From the NCBI GenBank assembly GCA_005656395.1, contig SRSI01000007.1:620001-684000 (forward strand): DNA of 64,000 nucleotides. Direction: 5' to 3'. Source of the DNA: Strongyloides papillosus. Taxonomy: Eukaryota > Nematoda > Chromadorea > Rhabditida > Strongyloididae. Positions within the stretch are counted from its first letter, which is position 1; every line of letters begins with the position of its first letter. A program made the position numbers and the translations under genes. Positions 44,501 through 54,800 of the stretch are shown here, piece after piece. The notes beneath the pieces were generated by a model. That model worked only from the letters and a program-made list of their open reading frames with translations. It ran no database searches and was not told the origin of the DNA.

Positions 44501-45569
44501 AATAGACTCCATTATCTGTATAGGTACAGACAAATTGACTTGTAAAATTCGTACCCAAGAGAATTTCATCATCCGGAATCGTAGTTCTTCCAGAAACAAC
44601 CAAGATAGGAGTATCAAATTCCTTATCTTCAACCTTCATCTTCACATAAACAATACCATCAACTTTCAATTCGTCATTCGCAACACCTTTAACCGAAATC
44701 TTCTCCGACATAACATTCTCCACTGTCAATCCCAGATCATCAGCCAATCTCCTTGTCATTAACGTAACAGGAGTACCTGTATCACAGTGGGTCTTAATCC
44801 TTTTACCATCTACAGCTAACTCAATTTTATAACTAGGTCCGCTAACACCCTCATCTAACTGTTCTACCAAGTTGCTGTTAACCTGTGTCTTCGGGACAAC
44901 TGGTATTTCATCAACCTTCTTCTGGCAATCACGAGCTAGATGCCCTTCTTCATGACAATTAAAACACTTCTTTATTCGATCCATACTACCAATGAACTTC
45001 TTTTCCAGATCTGTATAAAAGTTCTTTTTCTCCACCTTCTGTGGACTCTCTCGTCTTCTTCTACTATGTCTATAAGCAAACACCAAGTCTTCTACAATGT
45101 CTTCGGCATTTCGGTACTGACGCGAATTCGTGTAAAGTCTATCATACATTCTACCATCAATCTTTTGCATCAACAACGAGATCTGTGTAGCAAGCAGATC
45201 TTTTCCACCAAGAGACGGGAATCCATCTTTCACCAGCTTCAAGAACTTCCTCAAGCTAAACTCAAAGTTTCGATAATCAAATTCATAAAATTTCGCTTGG
45301 TCTCCTGCCCGACGTGCCTGTTTCTCACCGTTGTATATTTCACTCAACATGTCCTTCAAAGCAGTATACGTAGCCTTCTGGTCATCACCAATCGTATCCA
45401 GAACCTCATGTACCTCAGGACTCAAATACAACATCAGTATTGCCTTCTTCTTAACATCATCAACTACATCTTCAATCGTAAAAACACATTCCAATGACCG
45501 TATAAAATCTTTGAATGGGGTAGTCCCATCAAACTTTTCTATCTGCATATAACTCTTCGACATCTTCAA
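41550..45569 (-). CDS. Gag-Pol polyprotein of the young gypsy element (1339 aa)
   Basis: A single ORF carries all retrotransposon functions without a gag/pol frameshift. Residues 1-195 are a capsid-like Gag. A CCHC knuckle CFNCHEEGHLARDC lies at 202-215. The protease has HCDTGTPVTL with DTG at 263-265. Reverse transcriptase spans about 425-620, with RFAVDLRALNE, LRMPFGDINAMPNFQ and YVDD at 585-588. RNase H starts at YTDAS (about 731) with TDN near 798-800. The integrase zinc domain is H953/H957 and C988/C991, followed by a core with D1020, D1075 and E1111, a DD(35)E spacing. The C-terminus has the GPY-like NFSGPYLICKK motif. All catalytic residues are present, so it could be active. Antisense frames over it are shadows. 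Confidence 0.95.
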   Translation of the reverse strand: MKMSKSYMQIEKFDGTTPFKDFIRSLECVFTIEDVVDDVKKKAILMLYLSPEVHEVLDTIGDDQKATYTALKDMLSEIYNGEKQARRAGDQAKFYEFDYRNFEFSLRKFLKLVKDGFPSLGGKDLLATQISLLMQKIDGRMYDRLYTNSRQYRNAEDIVEDLVFAYRHSRRRRESPQKVEKKNFYTDLEKKFIGSMDRIKKCFNCHEEGHLARDCQKKVDEIPVVPKTQVNSNLVEQLDEGVSGPSYKIELAVDGKRIKTHCDTGTPVTLMTRRLADDLGLTVENVMSEKISVKGVANDELKVDGIVYVKMKVEDKEFDTPILVVSGRTTIPDDEILLGTNFTSQFVCTYTDNGVYFGKKFYPNLDYRSDIKNEGGKEASMVEMYPGLTVKLEDEEDRIFAKFDKVISKDDLDIGTIDFEIPRKVLNNKPYRRPPRFRYSPLQEALIVAYVKRLLENNIVVMKDTPYVTNFILVQSRHKKDDIRFAVDLRALNEITQPDLYVTKTPNELMNYLGEAELFSSLDIRKAFWSMKIPEEDIGYYGVFTPLGTICFLRMPFGDINAMPNFQRIYDKIILESVPKNSVAYVDDLLIFSKNDKTYHERLIDAAMSCFQKHGIKINKEKSKLMRKSVSFLGWEISNGQRKPGNQTTDLKNRKNPTNPKETKSLLGALNFFRDAIEGYSSIVRPIQEMANVTKKEFCWSEDCEKAKLEVFKKLETSLLIPRFDQEFYIYTDASMYAISGCILQKREEKFAPVKFYSKKLKYQKRQKSINLLEMQAIAYTLVANLELLYMAKITIFTDNRSVLTILRDGVDPDYTRYIAMISSFNYSIKYINTKDNGIADYLSRQEMIESSDGAGDGVKKEEKLESNVNAVSVSESAEGVEVIKHNVSLEERLAELQIMDEELQGEISIHPDLFIKLNDIWHKKIYVPEEKREVLVPVIPKKMRKTMLDIIHDSHGHMGLKKTWKLMKLMMYWPNSKTDLKEHIKSCVICQRYSDLSPELPLLKISQLPEQPFKVIAIDVGVVPNHGLIFQTICSLTRFWVPQVIKDQSAETLIEALNKGIFLRFGRPELIICDSYPSFISEQFTNFMKDLNIVLHVNVPYAKTQNSIVERSFRTMWDIMGKMREEMKENRLDFETMVMTAAYYYNTHYQLTTNETPFYLVFNKEERPFIIDRNSAALFDKYPVLADQVASMKQGWKVAAERANQVRSQDVERKNLARKTVSFDVGEKVLIRNHVRGKLEPNFSGPYLICKKDGDTYHMRKVGNTRGKFLVRNVADLKPYNELSDISCSSIEEDDEVEEPTDSQDNVMETSVDNFTETLDALMNLNVGELPGEKRKEG

Positions 45570-45599
45570 TCATCAATTTTACCGTTATTAGTTTTCAGG

Positions 45600-45821
45600 C
45601 TTTCCAGTAAATATTTCCCTACTCGCTAATAACCAGTAATAACCTCCTAACCTCGTTAGCAATAACAATAAATCAGATCTGTAGCAATTTCTCAAAAACA
45701 CCAATTTCAAAACCTATTTCGCAATAACACACAATGTCATCAAATTCCTCGCGACGCGATGACACTAACTCGACGCAACATAAAACGAATCCTTAACTCC
45801 GTACGAGTATTTACTCTCACT
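45600..45821 (-). other. 5' leader and primer region of the young gypsy element
   Basis: Between the ORF start and the 5' LTR lies a ~250-nt leader. The bases next to the LTR (minus strand AGTGAGAGTAAATACTCGTA) do not begin with TGG as usual for tRNA primers. TATTTACT (45808-45815) and AGTAAATA (45822-45829) form a perfect 8-bp stem with a 6-nt loop spanning the LTR boundary. Confidence 0.6.
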
Positions 45822-46025
45822 AGTAAATATTTTATTAATTTATAATGCAACCCCTATAAGTATACAATAATAATTAAGATAAATTAACATGGACTAATAC
45901 AAAACGATGACTTAACAAAACTTAAAATGATTAGATTCGTCAACGACCCCTATTTATATAGCTTTAGGAATACATTCTCCCAAATTCTAGAAACATCCAG
46001 AACATCGTGAAGGGATACCTTTACT
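45822..46025 (-). repeat. 5' LTR of young gypsy element (204 bp)
   Basis: Same sequence as 41348-41551. Because the element lies on the minus strand, this is the promoter-bearing LTR. TATATAG in TTTATATAGCTTTAGG (about 45951-45966) is a possible TATA element. Confidence 0.95.
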
Positions 46026-46029
46026 ATAT

Positions 46030-46700
46030 CACTTTTTCAGTGCTTCCAAGGCTTTATAAAAATAACTACTGTTATCTGTTTTTTTAGTTTCTACCATATA
46101 TTTTTATAAAAATAAATGATTTTTCAATACCTTAAACAATTTTTGCATAACTTTAATCAGGTATAGAATATCCTCTTACAACTCTCGAGTTTACGTTCAT
46201 CTACTTTAACAGATGTTTGTTGCTCTTACCAGATTTAAGCAGCAAGGCTATATAGCACAATTTGAATTACTTGAAGTGGCCTGTCAACGTAAATTCACTT
46301 ATCTTTATCGCGGTCTTGTGAATGCCGTTATGTTCAATTCATATCTTGCAACTGTTAATATAATTTCTGTATTGTCGTTTAAAATTTTCATAATACCATT
46401 TTTTACAAACTAGATCATACCTGCTTTAACATATGCGTGGGCATCAAATCCTATATTTCTTAAACTAAGTGTAACTTTTTCTCTTCTACGCTTTCTGTCT
46501 TCTCTATCTCATTAACAGATTCACTCTTTATAAAAAAAACTCTTTCCTCCGTAACAGAATCACTGTTAACTCTTCTTCCTTTCTTTCATTTTTTATCAAG
46601 TTTCTTCTTGTGGCGTTACAATAGGCACGAGACATATAGTCAGTTGCTTTATTTTTACTTTTGTTAAATTCATCTATATTAATAAAGTAATAATAATATT
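46030..46700 (-). pseudogene. Coding-like relic upstream of the retrotransposon insertion
   Basis: On the minus strand, fragments such as NSDSVTEERVFFIKSESVNE, then (other frame) REKVTLSLRNIGFDAHAYVK, then VCKKWYYENFKRQYRNYINS appear in order with frame changes and stops. They suggest one decayed charged protein. The plus-strand 66-aa frame at 46213-46413 overlaps this and is a shadow. I do not recognise the family. Confidence 0.35.
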
Positions 46701-46879
46701 TGTGTAAAACATTTATTTCAACAACTAGCTAATATATGTAAAAAATACTCTTATATATTCGTACAGTCATCAAATTTGTCATTCATAACAATGATCAAAG
46801 AATATTTTTAAATAATTTAATTTAAAAAAATGAAAAAATTTTATATTCAATATTATATCATATTCAAATGTTTAAAATG

Positions 46880-47395
46880 CAATTTTTAATACATTTTTTT
46901 TATTATATATTCAATTTTAATAGTTTATAGGAAATTTTCAATGTCCGAAATTATTACATTTGCTTTTTTTTGAAATGAAGATTATTTATGTTATTTTGAT
47001 TTTTGGCTTTCTTAATATAAACGTTTATTGTTACGACGTAATTGTTTATCCAGATATAAAGGTCTATTTTCGACACTGTAATAAGGAAATATGCGATAGT
47101 GAATGCTCTGTACGCGGTATAAGCGGAAGATGCGTAAAGAATAATGATAGTACTTTTTTTTTCTTTAAAAATGGTAGATGTGAATGCTATTATACAGTTG
47201 ATGCATTGGAAAATAATTTTTTCTACCCTGATTATATTGTTTTGTGAACAGGAAATCAGATATTTTTAAAACCGTTACTATTGATAAATATATGATTAAC
47301 TTTTGAAATACGTGAAAATGAAATTCAAATTTTGTGCACTGCAAGAATATTATGAAAAATTCTTATATAAGATATTTGTTCCTTTTAACACTATG
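46880..47395. repeat. Duplicated segment around the CS-alpha-beta peptide gene (copy 2)
   Basis: This is the inverted partner of 22010-22470, including conserved promoter-proximal and 3' sequence. The duplication is old enough for many substitutions in the coding region. Confidence 0.7.
46975..47247 (+). CDS. Secreted CS-alpha-beta-type cysteine-rich peptide, copy 2 (90 aa)
   Basis: The ATG at 46975 is conserved with the copy at 22406; an upstream TTG is less likely. A signal peptide (MKIIYVILIFGFLNINVYCY) precedes a mature peptide with cysteines spaced C-x4-C-x3-C-x8-C-x14-C-x-C, identical spacing to copy 1. This CxxxC...CxC arrangement is the defensin/scorpion-toxin CS-alpha-beta signature. 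It differs from copy 1 by an insertion of about nine residues between signal peptide and first cysteine and by a longer C-terminus. Likely roles are host defence or a secreted effector; its activity cannot be inferred from sequence. No frame disruption is seen, so it looks functional. Confidence 0.65.
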   Translation: MKIIYVILIFGFLNINVYCYDVIVYPDIKVYFRHCNKEICDSECSVRGISGRCVKNNDSTFFFFKNGRCECYYTVDALENNFFYPDYIVL

Positions 47396-48850
47396 TGGAA
47401 ATATATTTGTTCATTTTTATTTTCAATAAATATTTTACATTTATAAAATCTATTTATAATTTTTTTTGTTAGAAGACATCAACTATATTAAAAAATTTAT
47501 ATTTCATAAAATGTTAATATCATAATGCTCTTGTTAAAAAATCATCAATGACCCTTCCTTCTTTCAAATCATGTACATAAGAAGGATTATATTTCTCTTG
47601 AAGAGAAAAAAGATCTCATACCTTCAAGAGATAAAATACCTAGAAGCAATAAAAGACAAAAAGCTAAAAGAGGGTAAAAAGTTCTAGAAATTTCGATACA
47701 TGATGACATGAAAAAACTATTTCATCATTTCACAATCGTCATCATTTAGATATTTCGTTATCTTAAAATATATTTTTTATAACTATTTTAGTATAATATC
47801 ATATTAGATAATTTTGTATTTATTAATTTATAAATTTTAGACTACCATAGGGGTAATTAATTGAAATTCTCGGAGAGATATTTCCTGAGAAAAATTTGTA
47901 GTATAGTATTAGTAAGTTCTATGTTTTTTTATCTTATAACTTTCTAAAACCCTATAGGTGGCCACGATACTTTGTACTATCTTTTTAATTAATAAAAAAA
48001 AACGTGTTTATTATATCTTCTATCTTCTTGTTTTATCATCCAAACAAAATAAAATTTTGCTCATACATGAGCACATTATTTCTCTTTAATACAGTGTAAG
48101 ATTTTTGTTAATAAAATCATATCATAATCGGTACTATCAAATTGAAAATCATTCATTAGCTATCTTGGGAAACGTAATCATTGTTCGTCTTCCAAGAGCG
48201 ATACTATTTGTAGAACTATGTTATTTGTAATCATTCTATCAACTGTTCTGAAACATTTAGTTAAGTAGATTTTACTATTTTTAATATTTCTTATAGAGTT
48301 AGCAAATATACCCAAAATATCCTTTTCTTTCTGAATCTGAAAAAACCTTTATTACCTATTTTTCATATATGCTACTACTTAATTCAACACATAAATAATT
48401 TTATCATTTTTTAAACAAGATGAACAAAAATCAAAATAAACAAATTAATGACAGAGATACATTTGTTTTTAAAATTAAGATGTATGTAAATTTTTTGAAT
48501 TAAAAATATAAGTTTTTTTCAATTATCAAATTGCTTTATTATTATACAAAAAACGTAAAGTGTAAAAAAGTTACCATCATTTGCAATAACAAGAAATATT
48601 ATTTTTAAAAATAATAACACTAATAATTCGACAACTACGTAGACTTTCAAAAACTTTTTTAAAAAAGATTTCCAAAAAAATCATAAAAATGTTATTAATC
48701 AAAAATAGATTTATGAGAATATTTGTAAAATATTTGCAGAATTGCAAAAAGTTTTTTAACATTCAACAGTAGAAATATATTGCAAAATACTTTGAGTTCA
48801 TTGTGAACCTTAAATGCTGTTTCAGAATAAATTTATGTAAACTAATATAA
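47396..48850. other. AT-rich spacer with a brief coding-like stretch
   Basis: Near 47580-47670 one frame reads KKDYISLEEKKDLIPSRDKI plus a short basic run before a stop. This is too short to call. The rest holds nothing identifiable. Confidence 0.4.
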
Positions 48851-49400
48851 GAAGAACACGCCGATTACCTAGAGGAGTATAAAAGGAAGGAATACTTTAG
48901 CACTTCAAGTTACATCTAAGAAGAACTAATAATGAATAAACTTACTAACATAATTTTTTTATAAAAACCAAACAATCTGTCAATTTAATGAACTGGAAAT
49001 GCTCTTTAACTAACAAAAACATATGTAGTAAAATTTGACCTTCAACGCTTTTTTGTCTATGTATAAGATATATTTAAAATGAATTTTAGCTTTATTAGCT
49101 TAGAAATTTTCTGAATCTTTGTCTCTTGAAAAAGAGATACTTGGAATTAATATTTTATTAACTTTTCTTGATAAATTTATATATACAAAATATTTTTCAG
49201 AAGTTAATAAAATTTAAATTATAAATCATTAAGTAATATGAATTGTTGGTGCTGTGCTATACCAAATAATGCCAATTCATATCAATACTAAAAATTTAAT
49301 CATATCAAGGATAATGAAATGAAAGGAAATAAAAAATTCTTCACTTCAAGTTACAACTTATAAGATCAAAAAATTATTGAATTTGTGTATTGAATTCACA
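48851..49400. repeat. Possible repeat pair with TATA-like sequence
   Basis: TTCAAGTTACA and adjacent purine-rich AGGAAGGAATA / AAAGGAAATAA occur near 48905 and 49345. TATAAAAGG at about 48879 precedes the first. It may be an LTR fragment; the evidence is weak. Confidence 0.25.
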
Positions 49401-49817
49401 TTCATACATTAAAAATATATACATTTTTATTATTATCTTTTTCATTTTTTGATAAATATAAGTTTAACTAAAATTTCTGTAAAACGTATGACATCAAACA
49501 TAATGTTGCATCAGCATATAACCATCAAAGAAATAGAATTGTAGAACATTTTGTTAACAATATGTATAAGTATAGACTTTATTTAAAACATAATTTAAGA
49601 AGAATGACATATTAGTATAAAATGTGCTTTTATTTATACACATCCTAGTGGGTGTGTACATGCTTCTACATATTATATTTTATTATGTCTTAGAATGAGT
49701 AAATTTTAATTAATTTGAATTATCTATATGTTTGTAGTACTTGAGGTAAACGTTTTCTACGATAATTTGGTATTGAGTAATTATAATTAATTAACATTGA
49801 ATTAGTTTTAATTTAAT

Positions 49818-50185
49818 AATTTTGTTTCTTCAGAATTACTGACCCTTAAGTAAGTTTGGCTTGTTTGATTATTTACTTATTTGATATTTTATTTTATTCC
49901 AGGACGTCTGTCCAATCGTATGTTTCTGGACTTGATCTGAGATTATTTTCGCCATTCTTACTGCTGTTTATTTTTTCAAGTTTGGTAAGTTTGTCTAGTT
50001 TATGTGATTTCTTATTATCTCTTAATTTTCAGTCATTATTTTCGGTTATTACTTGTGGAAAAGAAGGTCATCAGTTCATGACATTATCACTACTAAGCCA
50101 GGAACCAAAGCTGGCGCTGAGAGACTAGTTACTGCTGCAGTTGGTGATTCTGATCGTCAATTCATATCTTGTCAAAATCTTTAAT
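49818..50185 (+). CDS. Multi-exon gene for a small membrane protein (partial model)
   Basis: A strong donor/acceptor pair (GTAAGTTTGTC...TTTTCAG, about 49985-50032, 48 nt) separates two exons. Spliced, one frame reads IIFAILTAVYFFKF across to VIIFGYYLWKRRSSVHDIIT, then a polar tail GTKAGAERLVTAAVGDSDRQ ending SCQNL and TAA. That is one transmembrane segment followed by a basic stop-transfer and a hydrophilic tail. A further upstream intron (GTAAGT at about 49852 to TTCCAG at about 49903) and acceptor (about 49834) imply more 5' exons. The frame carries a TGA shortly before the first of these residues, so the start is unresolved. The layout (intron inside a membrane segment, basic tail) recalls 40128-40310. 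Confidence 0.45.
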
Positions 50186-50229
50186 CGTACGGAGTATAGT
50201 TGGATTGTTACCGGTATTTCATTTTATCA

Positions 50230-50529
50230 GGAGCTTAAGTTTTTATGAGAGACTTGATTAAGTTATTTTAACTTTTTAAAATCAAGCAAATGTACTTTAT
50301 AAATTAACCTTGAGTTTTAATTTTATATAAAATTATGTATTTTCACTCTCAATTAAAAGGATAGGGTATTCTTAAAAGTTAATTTGCCACTATTACGTAG
50401 TTTAGTTTTGAATTTGTTCTATTGTATTTATTGATAACTAATACGTTATTCTATGTTTTTATAATTTTTATATATATTTTAATATATTCTATTCATTTTA
50501 GATATTGAAATCCGTTTTATCGCCAAGGC
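50230..50529. other. AT-rich spacer or intron
   Basis: It ends in a good acceptor (ATTCATTTTAG at about 50501) just before the next coding stretch, so part of it may be an intron or a trans-splice site. Confidence 0.35.
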
Positions 50530-51606
50530 ATGTCTGTTCATGAACACGAAAATAACGTTTTGTTAATTGATGATGAACAAGAACAAGTTAATGATCAGGG
50601 GGATCTAGAAGTCAACTTAGACTGCTTGATTGAAGATGCCAACATTGACATGGCTGTCATGTTAGGCAGATTTTCCCGATCATTGAAGGAGATGGAATGT
50701 ACAGTCGAGGCTGTACTTCTTCTTATGGAGATGGAAGAGCCTGCGGCTCAACTAGAGAGAAAGTTGCTGTGAGCCAATGAAACCGATATTTCTCTTCTGA
50801 AGGAGTTTAACAATATGGTGAGCATCCATGATGCTCGCTCTTATTTTGTGAATCGGCAGAGGGTCCTATAGGCTGCTATACCTGGTGTCTTAACGGACAA
50901 ACAGAAGGCCTTCATAACCACAAGAGTGAAAGCTATGGTATCTAAGCTGTTGGATTATCATATCGTGCGCAGCACGGAAGACATTATGAATGTCTATCAG
51001 TCCATTGTGAAGATTAGGGCCACATCAGTCAAGTTGTGCATCAATGGAGGAGGAAAACTAACATTTCCATCAGCAGTCAATCTGCCGTCTGTAACAGCAA
51101 TGAGGTTGGATTATTTGTCTGGGGAGGTATCTGGTAGATTACCGGATACACTTCAAACTTTATGGGTTGATGGTGTTATGAGATTTTCCAAGATGGCGCC
51201 TTTAACTCTCAATGGATTATCAAACCTTCAAGTTTTATGTGTGACTTCTTGTCACGTATTGAAGAACTTACTTCAAACCTGGGAGAAGGGTACCTGTCTA
51301 AGAGTAATAATGACCCTGTGTCGTATTCACAAGTGCCAATGTGAGGCGCTTATCAAAAATTCTCCATTAATTGATCTTCCATATAAGGTGATAATTGTAC
51401 CCCATTCAAGATATAATGTGAAAACTTTAACTGAGAATGCTGCCATTCAGAAGAATGCATATCATTATCGCGTAGGGATGGTGTTTTACAAGAATTTGGG
51501 ATCGCTCAAGCGATTTGCTAAGTGTGAGCTCCCAGCTGACATAGGAGAGTTGTATTCTGAGCGTAAAAAAATACGTGAAGAGAACGCTACCGAAGCGGCA
51601 TTCTGA
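50530..51606 (+). pseudogene. Leucine-rich-repeat-like protein pseudogene (359 codons, two stops)
   Basis: One continuous frame runs from the ATG at 50530 to TGA at 51604. In-frame TGA (50770) and TAG (50869) interrupt it. The base composition is clearly less AT-rich than its neighbours. The N-terminal third is acidic (DEQEQVNDQGDLEVNLD). The central part has LRR-like spacing: LPSVTAMRLDYL, LPDTLQTLWVDGV, LSNLQVLCVTSCHVLKNLL. The C-terminus is charged (SERKKIREENATEAAF). It follows an acceptor-like sequence at 50501. The unusual composition may mean a different origin, such as a transposon-borne gene. Function unknown. Confidence 0.5.
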
Positions 51607-51795
51607 TTAATTTTCATTATATTTTTATCTTGAAATATAATCTTGTTGTTAAAATAAAATTTTCTTATGATTTAATTGTGTACTTTATTATTTTTAAGTA
51701 TTATTAAAGTCTTGTCTTGGACTTTTATTTATTATGTATTAAATTGGTTTATTTATGATATTAAGTCATGTCTTGACTTTGATTATTGTGCAATT

Positions 51796-52026
51796 TTAGC
51801 ATATCTCCATGAATTTTTTCAATATTCTGTCTAGGCTTTCGAGATTTCTATAGTTTCCCAGTTTCATATGTGTCTCCATATAATCGTTGGATGACTTTAT
51901 AATGACTATTCCAAGTAGGTTGGTTTTATTGAATGTAGAAATGTCTTTTCTACTAATTACATTCTTCATAACAAGATCGTTAGGTTGTATTTGGATACCT
52001 TTTCTTCTGATATCATCATCTTTCAA
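51796..52026 (-). pseudogene. Retroelement integrase C-terminal fragment
   Basis: The frame GIQIQPNDLVMKNVISRKDI with TNLLGIVIIKSSNDYMETHM resembles the basic tail after the integrase core of LTR retrotransposons, where a V-x-V-[KR] strand and GP/GI-containing strand occur. It is collinear with the integrase fragment at 52110-52290 on the same strand. Confidence 0.4.
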
Positions 52027-52109
52027 CTATCTTTTTGTGCTTTTATATAGTTGCAAAATGCCACTTCATCCATTATGTATTGAAATATTATTTGTTATCT
52101 GGTGTGTTT

Positions 52110-52510
52110 AATAACAAAGTTGCCGGTGCAATACCAGTTTTAAGATTTTTTGATCTGTTATGAGCATAAGTAAAGTGATAAACAATATCACTAAGCTTCA
52201 TAGGTTGTCTTTTTTCTTGTTTACCTATTAATTTTTCGGCACGAATGGCTTTCCATAGTGTTCTCTTGAATCTTTCAACACAAGCATTGCTTTATGGTTA
52301 TATAGTAAACAAAATTGTTGTTCAATGGCTAAAGTTCGGAATAAGAACTACCATTGCTGAACTGTTTTTTATTGCAGTTTTTTTGGAATAAAAGGTATTT
52401 CTAAATATGAATAGCAATAAATAAAAATATTTTGTAGCTTGACCATTGGATTCTGTAAAATGTGAAACCGAATTTCGCCGCGACCAACACCTTAATAAGT
52501 TCAACAATAG
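52110..52510 (-). pseudogene. Gypsy-type integrase core relic
   Basis: On the minus strand, NACVERFKRTLWKAIRAEKL at about 52290-52232 carries the conserved integrase ERFK/RTLW block containing the catalytic Glu. YHFTYAHNRSKNLKTGIAPA with TLLL follows (the usual Y-N-x4-H-x2-T-x-x-x-P-x-L pattern). A piece farther upstream (IVELIKVLVAAKFGF) may be the segment before the second Asp. Stops and a ~110-nt AT-rich insertion break it. Confidence 0.6.
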
Positions 52511-52884
52511 TCGCCTTAATTTCGAATCAGCTCTACTTTTAGTTTTTTTATACGAATAATTAAAAGAAATAAAAAATTATTTTCACAATGGGAAAATGAA
52601 CATAATTTTATGTTTCATAGTTTTACTTAAAATGGATATATAAAATAATTCTTAAGTTATGTTGTAAAAAAAATGTTGGGCTATCAGATGTATACAAAAT
52701 TATGGAAAAGTAAAAAGTTTTCAAAAAGTCAATTCGTTTTGAAAAATTTTTAAAAATCTTAAAATCATGAAAAAAATGTAGGTCACATAATTATCATAAT
52801 TACATTTTAAATTAATGATTTTACATTCTGTTTGGAAAAGTTTCTAATAATTACGCTTTCAAATGGAAATAATCTTATGAAAAT

Positions 52885-54800
52885 ATGTCTACACTGATGG
52901 AAGTTATTTTCATTCGTATTTTTTCAGTATATTATTGGACATCCTGTACAATAGCAATTGCACACGCTCTAAATGATACGACTAATTATGATCACTTCCC
53001 AAGTCTATCAGTTAAATCGAAAAGAGATCTTTTATTCATTAAAAAAATTTACGTCAGTACAATGGTGCGAAATTTCTAGTGAGTTCGACTTCTTCTGATG
53101 TTGTATTCACAGATGCTTCATTAATGGATTCGGAAGCCGTCTGTAATAGCTATTTTCTAAAAGATACATTTTCTGAGGTCTTTATAAGTGATACAATAGC
53201 GGTAAAAAAATTGCTAGCCATTGAATATGCTACAGTCTTATTTACTAAGTATAAAGCACAATCTAGGAAGAGGACGGATAGTCACTTCACTTTGAAAAGA
53301 GACTCTTTAGTGTGCATACATTTACTCTAACGTGGTGGAACTACAAAATTTTTCTGAGCCTCTCTTTTAAAAGAAACAATAAAAGCGATAATGAATAACA
53401 TTGAAGACCATAAAGTTTCTAACGAGCATGTTTCAGGTATCCTCAACAAAGAGCCCGATCAACTGTCATGAGAAAAATTAGAGAAGAGAAAATTCCCGTG
53501 GGCTTAGAAAAAAGAACTTTTTTTAGGTCTCTGATTCTTAATAAAACTCTCTTTAATTGATATGTACATTGAGAAAGTTAAAGGGATTAATACTTTCTTT
53601 AATTTGCACTTTTTTGATATTTTTGCATCCAACACTAAAAAAATGTGCTCTGATTTTTATTCTTTTTATCATAAATTTAATATGTTAGGTAAAATTATTT
53701 CCTTCTTCATTAGTATAAGAGGGAAAAATTCTTTTATATTTTTCCGCCAATCAATATGACTTTAAGAACATTAAACAAGTTACTATGTGATCAGAGGCAT
53801 TTTGGAAGTTTTAAATTTATCATCTTATTACCATTATGGGAGGGTTATATATATTACACTTTATGAAACGAAAATTTTTAAAAAATTAAAATTCACGTTT
53901 TACGATGGACTTATTTGTTTTCTATTACAGATTTAAATCTCACAAAAGCTTCGTTCAAACTTAAAGTTTATGTAGCTTGCGTGAAGAACTTGAAAGAGAA
54001 TTGTCTCTAGAAGCTGCAGAGACCATATTAGCTAGTTGGAGTGATAATACTAAGAAACTGTATGTTTTAACTTGTATCATCTGGTTAGCATTTTGTAGAG
54101 CTTAACATAGATAAATTAGCAACACCTCAATTACACAAATGACCTATTTTATGTCTAAAAAAGCAATATGTAGTAAGTTTAGTTCAACAATTTTTGCAAG
54201 TATTACTTCACCGCTACATCTCAATGGTAGATCACTTTCCGAAAAAATATATCTATTACAATGAATTTTTACGATTCTATAAGACTTTTTTTGCAAACTA
54301 CTCCTAAAATAGTAGATAATCATATCTGGACTCTTGGTGAGTTCTTATCAACAGTAAAAAGCCTACTAGATTTAGAAGATGTTATGTTCTATGTCAAAAA
54401 GCGGCCGCTTGTTGATGATTGTATCTCATCAATGAGTGAGTGAAATAGCTACATTTAAAACTACCAACATATAATTCTTTAATACTCATGCTATTTTTCA
54501 CGTTACAATCCCTATTAAGACGAAACCGCTTGATTTCCATTTTCACATTGAAAGTTTTTCCTGAAGATATTTCCAGATGTTCATTAACAACGTTATAAAA
54601 ATATATCTTACTCTCTATGGATAAGGGAATTGATGATGATCTGTTCGTTACAATAAAGGGTTCTAAAAGAAGGGTCACGATTTCAACTATTTAAAAGACT
54701 TGTGTAATTGGTCAAAAAATGGATCTGCTTAAGAGCGCTTTTATTACAAAGATATACAGAGACTAATGTGTTAGATACCTTAAAATAATAAGGTTCCCGT
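52885..54800 (+). mobile_element. Decayed DIRS-like (tyrosine recombinase) retroelement, plus strand
   Basis: Fragments appear in DIRS order. An RNase H-like frame at 53079-53330 has VVFTDASLMDSEAV and DTIAVKKLLAIEYATVLF. A tyrosine-recombinase core-binding segment at about 53975-54103 has SLEAAETILASWSDNTKKLY and WLAFC. A middle segment at about 54261-54360 (IRLFLQTTPKIVDNHIWTLG) follows. A catalytic-domain remnant at about 54480-54680 has ISRC and DDDLFVTIKGSKRR. Many stops and frame changes separate them. Minus-strand frames here are shadows. Confidence 0.6.

Larger units (their letters stand above)
41348..46025 (-). mobile_element. Intact, recently inserted Ty3/gypsy retrotransposon (4678 bp)
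   Basis: Two 204-bp LTRs flank one uninterrupted gag-pol ORF on the minus strand. A 4-bp direct duplication ATAT lies at 41344-41347 and 46026-46029. On the minus strand a polypurine tract (AAAAAAGAAAAGAAGG, about 41555-41572) precedes the 3' LTR, and the primer region follows the 5' LTR. Identical-looking LTRs and an open ORF imply recent transposition, in contrast to every other element in the window. Confidence 0.95.

Noticed and set aside
41793..45552. Plus-strand ORFs across the gypsy element
   Set aside because: All lie antisense to the intact gag-pol ORF and have no recognisable domains.
13333..47247. Integrated bracovirus or other viral segment (suggested by cystatin-like and cysteine-rich secreted genes)
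   Set aside because: No viral structural or replication gene is seen, and the CAP proteins, very short introns and repeats fit a nematode genome better.
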